64,000 nt of DNA from Companilactobacillus heilongjiangensis (lineage in GTDB: Bacteria > Bacillota > Bacilli > Lactobacillales > Lactobacillaceae). A program made the position numbers and the translations under genes. The stretch lies in NCBI RefSeq assembly GCF_000831645.3, contig NZ_CP012559.1, forward strand, positions 1,736,001 through 1,800,000, written 5' to 3'. This document shows, piece by piece, positions 58,472 to 64,000 of the stretch (positions within the stretch are counted from its first letter, which is position 1; every line of letters begins with the position of its first letter). Below the pieces are notes generated by a model. The model saw nothing but the letters and a program-made list of their open reading frames with translations, was not told where the DNA came from and ran no database searches.

Positions 58472-58481
58472 TTTTCTACCC

Positions 58482-58991
58482 CTAATCTAATTTATCGTGA
58501 TCATAATGATGACTTAATTCTAGTCCAGCAAAATGTTGTTGGCGAACAGCTTCATAAATAACTAAAGCTGCACTGTTAGATAAATTCAAAGCTCGTATAT
58601 TGTCACTCATTGGAATCCGTAAACATTTCTCTGGATTACGACGCATGAAATCTTCCGGCAAACCAGTTGTTTCCTTACCGAATAAGAAATAGTGATCAAC
58701 TGAAGTATCGCTTAAATCTTGGTCACTGTAAACCTTGTCAGAAAACTTAGTAATCAAATAAAGATACTTGTCATCAGGAACCGACTTCAAAAAATCATCC
58801 AAATTGTCGTGATACGTAATGTCAACCTTGTCCCAATAGTCAAGCCCAGCACGTTTCATGTGGGCATCATCAGTATTAAAACCAAGCGGACGGATCAAGT
58901 GCAATTTAGTATTAGTACCAGCACAAGTTCTAGCAATATTACCAGTATTAGCTGGCATCAAAGGTTCGTACAATGCAATATGATTAGTCAT
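58482..58991 (-). CDS. trmL: tRNA (cytidine(34)-2'-O)-methyltransferase
   Basis: 169 residues from ATG 58991. SPOUT methyltransferase: [17 protein letters not shown] at the start, [12 protein letters not shown] near 95-106 and [17 protein letters not shown] near 130-146 that forms the SAM knot. Methylates the wobble base of tRNA-Leu. The SD sequence AGGAGAG (59000-58994) directly adjoins the GCCG end of PRE copy 13. Confidence 0.95.
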   Translation of the reverse strand: MTNHIALYEPLMPANTGNIARTCAGTNTKLHLIRPLGFNTDDAHMKRAGLDYWDKVDITYHDNLDDFLKSVPDDKYLYLITKFSDKVYSDQDLSDTSVDHYFLFGKETTGLPEDFMRRNPEKCLRIPMSDNIRALNLSNSAALVIYEAVRQQHFAGLELSHHYDHDKLD

Positions 58992-59002
58992 TTTTCTCTC
59001 CT

Positions 59003-59178
59003 GCCGCCATAGGTGGATAGAGAATTTCACCTGCTGTGAGGAACGGTCCGAGCCACAGTACAGTCTCGAACCTCGCTTTTGAGTCGAAGACCATGTCTCA
59101 AAAAGTCGTCCGTGGTGTAACGGCTAAAGCCGTAACGCCACCTTCACTACAGGTGAATTCTCCCCTCACCTACGGCTA
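59003..59178 (+). repeat. PRE copy 13 (forward), pairs with copy 14
   Basis: P1 GCCATAGGTG..GAGAATTTCACC with GGTGAATTCTC..CACCTACGGC, P3 GGTCCGAG-like/CTCGAACC with one mismatch, P5 GTGGTGTAACGGC/GCCGTAACGCCAC. The element ends 11 bp from the trmL start codon, so the trmL mRNA leader would contain it. Confidence 0.88.
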
Positions 59179-59353
59179 ATTCTTTTTTTATTAGTTTGTT
59201 CTATGTTTAGAACAAATTTAATTAACTTATTATGATTTGAATCTGCTTTTAATTTTTGATTCTTAATAAAATTACGCAATAAATTCAATTTATTCCACGA
59301 AAGCAGCCCTTACTGTGGTTGTCCCGAGTTGGTTTATGCATTTTTAATAAAAC
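59179..59353. other. AT-rich spacer between PRE copies 13 and 14
   Basis: 175 bp. Positions 59308-59340 are a degenerate inverted copy of the AI-2E permease terminator at 59548-59583. No gene. A trmL promoter may lie here but is not obvious. Confidence 0.5.
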
Positions 59354-59538
59354 CAGTCGGAGGTAGCCAGTGAAGTGCTTGAGCCAGCAGTGCAGGTGGC
59401 GTTAGGGGCGTAAGCCCCTTACCCCACCGACGTATTTTGAGATTTGCGAACTATGCAAAGCTCAAAATCGAGGTTCGAGACCAAGGCTCGAACCGGTCGC
59501 ACAGCAGGCTCAAGCACTTCACTGGCTACCGGAGACGG
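59354..59538 (-). repeat. PRE copy 14 (reverse)
   Basis: P1 GGTAGCCAGTGAAGTGCTTG with its complement; P3 GGTTCGAG/CTCGAACC with a short seven-base loop; P4 TATTTTGAG..TTTGC with GCAAA..CTCAAAAT; P5 GGTGGCGTTAGGGGC/GCCCCTTACCCCACC. Different loop class from copies 7 and 10. Confidence 0.88.
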
Positions 59539-59547
59539 AAGCAAACA

Positions 59548-59592
59548 AAAAGCGCATACCCTCGGTGACAACCACAGCAAGGACATGCGCTA
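59548..59592 (-). terminator. Terminator of AI-2E family permease
   Basis: AGCGCAT and ATGCGCT pair at the base of a 23-base structured loop, then TTTTTG on the minus strand. The loop sequence is repeated, inverted, at 59308-59328 on the other side of PRE copy 14. Confidence 0.7.
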
Positions 59593-59708
59593 GTTTAGCC
59601 TCTTGTTTACTTGCTTTTGTCAAAATCGCTTCTGAGAAAAACAAATAACACACAAAACTCAATAGCTAGTATATACGATAAACTCAATCTATACAATGGA
59701 ATTTTGAA

Positions 59709-60917
59709 TTATTTGTGAAGTTTCTCAGAAGTTTCCGTGTCATCAGAATCGTCTTTTTCCTTTGTTTCTAGCAGCTCTTCCTCACTATACCAGCTGGAAT
59801 TACGCTTGAACCAGTTGAAAATTCTGGCACAGATAATCTTTAAAATAGCGAAGATTGGAATACCAGCAATCATACCAATTAATCCATACATTCCGGCTGA
59901 AACTAGCAATACTAAGATAGTTGTCACTGGGTGCATTTGCATCTTGTTACCAACGATGATTGGTGAAATAACACGTGTTTCAACGGTCTGCTCAACTGCG
60001 AAGACAATGATAACTTTCAAAACCATTGATGGCGCAATAAAAGCTGCAATTACTAGTGATGGCACTAACGCCAAGGTTGATCCGATATATGGAATCAGGT
60101 TCAATACTCCGGCAACGATACCAAGAATCAAGGCATAACGCTGACCAATGATGAGATAACCGACGAAGAACATCACGGCAACCCAGAACGCTACAGTCAA
60201 CTGTCCGGTAATATAAGAACTCAATGATTGTGAAATTTCTGAAAGCATATCGCCCACTGAGCCTTTGACACGATCAGGGACAAATTTAATGACAGATTCT
60301 TTAAATTTCTTATCATCTTTCAACATGAAAAATAGGATGAATGGCGCAGTCATCAAGATTACGACCACATTTGTTAAAACGCTGACAGCCGAACTGAGAT
60401 TGTTCATTGTCTGTGGCAAAATTTGATCCATCGACTTTTCAAAACTCTTCGTTACGCTAGTATTTGTTTGAATCAGGCGCTCCTTTACCATATGAAGCTT
60501 GGGATCAGAGAACATATTTTGCAAGCTCTTGTTTAGTGAATTCCAATACTGTGGCCAATTCTTAACCAATGAATCGACCTGACTTTGAACAAATGGAATC
60601 AAGGACATAACGCCCCAGATTAACAAGGCCAAGATAATAATAAAGACAAATGTGATTGAAATAATTCGATTAACATGGAATTTACTTTCCAGCACATTGA
60701 TCAAAGGATTTATCAGGTAATACAATACCAGTGCCAAAATTACTGGCGGCATCGTTATACCTAAGATTTGATTAACTGGTTGAAAGACAAAACTTATTTT
60801 CGAAAATAAAAAGATAATCAAAAATACCAAAAAAATGTTAATCAGAACCACCGTTAGCTGGTTATTAAGAAACCATTTGTAAAACCAACTCTTTTTTCTC
60901 TCTGGCGTTTCTTTCAT
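59709..60917 (-). CDS. AI-2E family transporter (PF01594)
   Basis: 402 residues from ATG 60917 (GGGGTG upstream). About eight membrane segments; the large loop 130-200 and the glycine-rich end GMYGLIGMIAGIPIFAILKI near 350-370 are typical. Members act as autoinducer-2 exporters or Na+/H+ antiporters; this one cannot be assigned. It is divergent from the lactonase gene. C-terminus is acidic (EEELLETKEKDDSDDTE). Confidence 0.85.
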   Translation of the reverse strand: MKETPERKKSWFYKWFLNNQLTVVLINIFLVFLIIFLFSKISFVFQPVNQILGITMPPVILALVLYYLINPLINVLESKFHVNRIISITFVFIIILALLIWGVMSLIPFVQSQVDSLVKNWPQYWNSLNKSLQNMFSDPKLHMVKERLIQTNTSVTKSFEKSMDQILPQTMNNLSSAVSVLTNVVVILMTAPFILFFMLKDDKKFKESVIKFVPDRVKGSVGDMLSEISQSLSSYITGQLTVAFWVAVMFFVGYLIIGQRYALILGIVAGVLNLIPYIGSTLALVPSLVIAAFIAPSMVLKVIIVFAVEQTVETRVISPIIVGNKMQMHPVTTILVLLVSAGMYGLIGMIAGIPIFAILKIICARIFNWFKRNSSWYSEEELLETKEKDDSDDTETSEKLHK

Positions 60918-60992
60918 AAACTGCACCCCAAATTTTTATAGTAAGATTATACTGTATATTATAATACTATACATTATTTGGAGGAATCGATA

Positions 60993-62009
60993 ATGATTGA
61001 AAAAGTTCTTTTAAGTGGCTACACCAAGAATGGTGGAAAAGGTGTTTATTCTGCTGATTTTAATTCTGACAATGGTGAATTAACCACACCTAAGGCCCTA
61101 GTTGAGTTGAATGGACCTACTTATATCGATGTAACTAACGATATGAAATTAATCGCACTTGCTAAAAAAGATGACCGTGGCGGTATCGTTGTCTATGATA
61201 TTTCTGGCGACGAACCAAAACTTTTGGATGAAGATTATTCAGAATCAACTTCACCTTCATACGTCAAATTTGACCCTAGTCGCAATTTGATTTTCAGTGC
61301 TTACTTCCACTTGAGCAAGGTTAAGATTGACCATTTAACTGCTGACGGCAAAATCGAACACTACTCAGAAGTTAAATTTGAAGGTCATGGTCCTCGTGTT
61401 GAACAAGATCAATCGAAACCTCACTTCAGTGCTTTAACACCTGATGGAAAATTAATTATTTGTGATTACGGTGCCGACAGAATTTATATTTACGACATCG
61501 ACAATCCTAAAGAACCAAAATTGATGAACAATTACATTGCTCCTTCTGGCTATGCCCCTAGACATTTAGTATTCCACCCTACAAAGCCTTTTGTTTACGT
61601 TGCTTGTGAACTATCATCAAAGGTACTTGTAATGCAATATGACGCTGAAACTGCCCGTCTAACGCTTGTTGATGAAGCTGAAGCTGCCAAGGATGAACAA
61701 AAGAATACCACTGCTGCTATTAGAATTAGCAAGGATGGCAAGTTCTTATACGCTTCAACTCGTGGCGCTGACACAATTACTACATTTAGTGTTGATCCAA
61801 ACGGCGACCGCATCAAGAAACTCAGCACAACCGCTACTGGCAACGGTCCTAGAGATTTCGACCTCGACCCTTCAGAAAAATATGTCATTGCAGCTAACCA
61901 AGATTCAAATGATTTGAGTATTTTAAAACGCAATCCTAACAAAGGAATTTTGACTAATTTGGACAATAACGTTGCTATTCCTGAGTGTACTTGTGTACAC
62001 TTTATCTAG
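60993..62009 (+). CDS. Lactonase family protein (seven-bladed propeller, PF10282)
   Basis: 338 residues from ATG 60993; TTG 60978 lies before the ribosome site TTGGAGGA and is not used. Repeats such as GPTYIDVTNDMKLIALA, HFSALTPDGKLIICDYG, YAPRHLVFHPTKPFVYVACE and GPRDFDLDPSEKYVIAANQ are propeller blades. The family includes 6-phosphogluconolactonase (YkgB), so a pentose-phosphate or sugar-lactone role is likely, not certain. Followed after 31 bp by uppP. Confidence 0.85.
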   Translation: MIEKVLLSGYTKNGGKGVYSADFNSDNGELTTPKALVELNGPTYIDVTNDMKLIALAKKDDRGGIVVYDISGDEPKLLDEDYSESTSPSYVKFDPSRNLIFSAYFHLSKVKIDHLTADGKIEHYSEVKFEGHGPRVEQDQSKPHFSALTPDGKLIICDYGADRIYIYDIDNPKEPKLMNNYIAPSGYAPRHLVFHPTKPFVYVACELSSKVLVMQYDAETARLTLVDEAEAAKDEQKNTTAAIRISKDGKFLYASTRGADTITTFSVDPNGDRIKKLSTTATGNGPRDFDLDPSEKYVIAANQDSNDLSILKRNPNKGILTNLDNNVAIPECTCVHFI

Positions 62010-62040
62010 CTTTAAATTTAATCAGGAGAATTAATCAATC

Positions 62041-62880
62041 ATGTTCATTGAAATTATTAAAACCATCATTTTAGGTATCATCGAAGGTTTTACAGAATTT
62101 CTACCTATCAGTTCAACTGGACACTTGTATTTAGCTGATGAATTCATCAAATTGAATGAGTCAAAAGCTTTCATCAACATGTTCATGGTAGTTATTCAAT
62201 TCGGAGCCATCTTAGCGGTTATCCTTATTTACTTTCACAAATTAAACCCATTCTCACCTAAGAAAAATCACCGTGAGAAGAGTCAAACTTGGAGTATTTG
62301 GTTCAAAGTTTTAGTCGCTATCTTACCTTCAGTAATTATCGGATTGCCATTGAATGACTGGATGGATGCCCATTTGACAAGCTGGCAAGTTATTTCAGCC
62401 ACACTATTGATTTACGGTATCTTATTCATCGTTGTTGAAAACTGGCTCAAGGGTAAACGACCACAAACAGCTGATCTGGAAAGTCTTTCATACAAGACAG
62501 CCTTCCAAATTGGACTCTTCCAAGTCCTTTCATTAGTACCCGGTACATCACGTTCCGGAGCTACTATCTTGGGTGGTATGACAGTCGGTACATCAAGATT
62601 TGTTGCCACTGAGTTCTCATTCTTCTTAGCTATTCCAACTATGTTTGGTGCTAGTTTATTGAAGATTGGTAAGTACTTCATGAAAGGCAATGCCTTCACT
62701 AGCAGTCAAACAATCATCTTGCTCGTTGGTACTTTAGTATCATTTATCGTTGCTTACGCTTCAATCAAGTTCTTGCTTGATTATATTAAACGTAATGACT
62801 TTAAGGCATTTGGTTGGTACAGAATTGTTTTAGCTATCGTTGTTATTGCCTACTTCGGTATCAAAGCTATGGTTGCTTAA
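62041..62880 (+). CDS. uppP: Undecaprenyl-diphosphatase (BacA type)
   Basis: 279 residues, about eight membrane segments. Active-site motifs [17 protein letters not shown] (13-29) and [16 protein letters not shown] (164-179, with Arg171). It regenerates undecaprenyl phosphate for peptidoglycan and teichoic acid synthesis (TagO substrate) and gives bacitracin tolerance. AGGAG lies 11 bases upstream of ATG. Confidence 0.97.
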   Translation: MFIEIIKTIILGIIEGFTEFLPISSTGHLYLADEFIKLNESKAFINMFMVVIQFGAILAVILIYFHKLNPFSPKKNHREKSQTWSIWFKVLVAILPSVIIGLPLNDWMDAHLTSWQVISATLLIYGILFIVVENWLKGKRPQTADLESLSYKTAFQIGLFQVLSLVPGTSRSGATILGGMTVGTSRFVATEFSFFLAIPTMFGASLLKIGKYFMKGNAFTSSQTIILLVGTLVSFIVAYASIKFLLDYIKRNDFKAFGWYRIVLAIVVIAYFGIKAMVA

Positions 62881-62889
62881 CATTAATTA

Positions 62890-62918
62890 AGGACGTCCCT
62901 TGGGGCGTTCTTTTTTTG
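62890..62918 (+). terminator. Terminator of uppP
   Basis: GGACGTCCC pairs with GGGGCGTTC (GU wobbles) then seven T. Confidence 0.75.
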
Positions 62919-62927
62919 TCTATATCT

Positions 62928-63102
62928 GCCGCCTCCGGGTGACAGTGATTGATTGCCGCTGTGGGACCGGTTCGAGCCAAAGTGCGGTCTCGAGCCTCGC
63001 TTTTGAGCCGAAACCCGCGTCTCAAAAACGTCCTGTGATGTAAGGGCTGAAGCCCTAACATCACTATCACTGCTGGCACCAATCACTGTCACCCGGAGGC
63101 TA
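62928..63102 (+). repeat. PRE copy 15 (forward), pairs with copy 16
   Basis: P1 GCCTCCGGGTGACAGTGATTG with its complement; P3 GGTTCGAG/CTCGAGCC with one G-T pair, loop CCAAAGTGCGGT; P4 CTTTTGAG/CTCAAAAA; P5 GTGATGTAAGGGC/GCCCTAACATCAC, where GTGA/TCAC replaces GTGG/CCAC, a compensatory pair. Ends GGCTA. Confidence 0.9.
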
Positions 63103-63309
63103 TTGTATTTAAAGGCCCGGAGACTCCTTAATGTTTTAAGATCATAGTTGTACCTTGTAGTCTGGTTTTCGTTTATTTGGACTTGATAAATTAATTCAAG
63201 ATAGGTTAACCGAATATTTATATCAATATAAATTCAGAAACCTTAAAATATAATATTTTACCTAATCTGGATTACGTTATAACCAATTCCAATCAGTCCT
63301 TCAAAACAC
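63103..63309. other. AT-rich spacer between PRE copies 15 and 16
   Basis: 207 bp without a gene. Begins with AGGCCCGGAGACTCC, which resembles a leftover PRE end, and otherwise is AT-rich. Confidence 0.4.
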
Positions 63310-63488
63310 TAGCCGGAGGTCGTCAGGAATATAGTCATGTCATGGAGGTGGCGTTACGGCTTTAGCCGTTACACCACAGGGCGAGTTTTGAGATTCGCGC
63401 ATTATACGAAGCTCAAAATCGAGGTGCGAGACCTTGGCTCGCACCGGTCCTCATAGCATGAACTATATTCCTGACGACCGGAGGCGGC
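63310..63488 (-). repeat. PRE copy 16 (reverse)
   Basis: P1 CCGGAGGTCGTCAGGAATATAG with its complement; P3 is GGTGCGAG/CTCGCACC, a double compensatory change from GGTTCGAG/CTCGAACC; P4 TTTTGAG/CTCAAAA with internal TTCG..; P5 GTGGCGTTACGGC/GCCGTTACACCAC. The GCCG end lies 72 bp before cutC. Confidence 0.9.
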
Positions 63489-63560
63489 ATATATCAAACA
63501 TATATCATCAGACTTTTAGAAGAATATTTGTTAGAATATAACCACAACAATGAAGAGGGG

Positions 63561-64000
63561 TTGACTATTATCTTTAAAGAAGTAGCTGTAGAAAACTTTA
63601 CTAAGATTCCCACCGCTGTTTTAAAGGGTGCTAATCGAATCGAATTAAATGATAATTTGGCTGTTGGAGGAACTACTCCTAGCCACGGTGTCTTGCAAGA
63701 AGCCACTAAATACCTTCAAGAAAAATCGGTTCCGCTTGTCGAAATGATCCGTCCTCGTGGTGGAGATTTCGTCTATAACGACTTGGAAATTAAAATGATG
63801 GAAGCTGACTTGTTTGAGGCTCAAAAGCTGGGTGTCGATGCGGTTGCCTTTGGTGCTTTGACTAAGGACGGCGACATTGACGAGGAAGCCATGGAACAAT
63901 TGATTGCTGCTTCTGCTGGTATGCAAATCGTTTTCCACATGGCTTTTGACGCTTTGGCTGAGGATAACAAGAAAAACGCTATCGACTGGTTGGTTGACCA
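63561..64000 (+). CDS. cutC: Copper homeostasis protein CutC family, N-terminal part
   Basis: The frame reads IFKEVAVENFTKIPTAVLKGANRIELNDNLAVGGTTPS (split by motif) and later VEMIRPRGGDFVYND and VVFHMAFDALAED-like text, which is the CutC TIM-barrel with conserved RIELND and PRGGDF loops. The gene runs off the right edge. No ATG exists near the start; TTG 63561 or ATT/ATC just after it, behind GAAGAGGGG (63552-63560), are the candidates. Family role in copper handling is debated. Confidence 0.88.
   Translation, partial: MTIIFKEVAVENFTKIPTAVLKGANRIELNDNLAVGGTTPSHGVLQEATKYLQEKSVPLVEMIRPRGGDFVYNDLEIKMMEADLFEAQKLGVDAVAFGALTKDGDIDEEAMEQLIAASAGMQIVFHMAFDALAEDNKKNAIDWLVD

Noticed and set aside
59548-59592. 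Possible signal recognition particle or other small RNA near 59.5 kb
   Set aside because: No conserved SRP loop; the fold and T-run fit a terminator of the AI-2E permease gene.
2686-63488. PRE elements as a CRISPR array or tRNA genes
   Set aside because: Copies are dispersed and differ in orientation, with no regular spacer length. The cloverleaf-like shape lacks a tRNA anticodon arm, CCA end and proper arm lengths, though P3 contains GGTTCGA.

Overview
The window is chromosomal DNA from a low-GC Gram-positive bacterium. Gene content and order point to the family Lactobacillaceae: ftsK-ymfFHI-rodZ-pgsA-cinA-recA-rny-tagO, comFA/C-hpf-secA-prfB-phoPR-pst, yvlCD-hprK-lgt-trxB-pgm, uvrBA and rapZ-yvcK-whiA, with clpP at the left edge. 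A member of the former Lactobacillus alimentarius/farciminis group (Companilactobacillus) is my best guess, but it is an inference from style and not a proven identity. No rRNA, tRNA, prophage or CRISPR array was found.

Layout. Positions 1-6.6 kb hold the clpP end, a drug-type ABC exporter with a divergent MarR regulator and three shared operators, a DHA2 exporter and a GT-C-like membrane protein. 6.9-18.6 kb holds whiA-yvcK-rapZ, a Na+/H+ antiporter, another DHA2 exporter, and uvrA-uvrB with a LexA box. 19-27.6 kb holds a UMF1 transporter with a phosphodiesterase, pgm, a small XRE regulator, trxB, lgt and hprK. 28.2-43.2 kb holds yvlD/yvlC, a damaged pst operon (a TnpB-type element next to a truncated second pstB, phoU absent), phoR-phoP, prfB with its programmed frameshift, secA, hpf, comFC and a frameshifted comFA. 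43.2-58 kb holds yigZ, an XRE membrane regulator, tagO, rny, recA with a LexA box, short cinA, pgsA, rodZ-like, ymfI, ymfH, ymfF and ftsK. 58-64 kb holds a DUF1149 gene, trmL, an AI-2E family permease, a lactonase-fold gene, uppP and the start of cutC.

The most striking content is a family of 16 long palindromic intergenic elements of about 170-190 bp (called PRE here), plus one 38-bp solo stem. Every copy folds into the same multi-branched shape: a long outer stem P1, a short closing stem P2 in many copies, hairpin P3 with a conserved CCAAAG..CGGT-type loop in most, hairpin P4 and hairpin P5. Stem sequences differ among copies, yet pairing is kept by compensatory changes. Ends are polar (GCCG at one end, CTA at the other). 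Twelve of the 16 copies form six convergent pairs around AT-rich spacers of 97-217 bp, like oversized BIMEs. Some copies are nearly identical over their full length, so they have spread recently. They sit only between transcription units. I cannot match them to a named family from memory.
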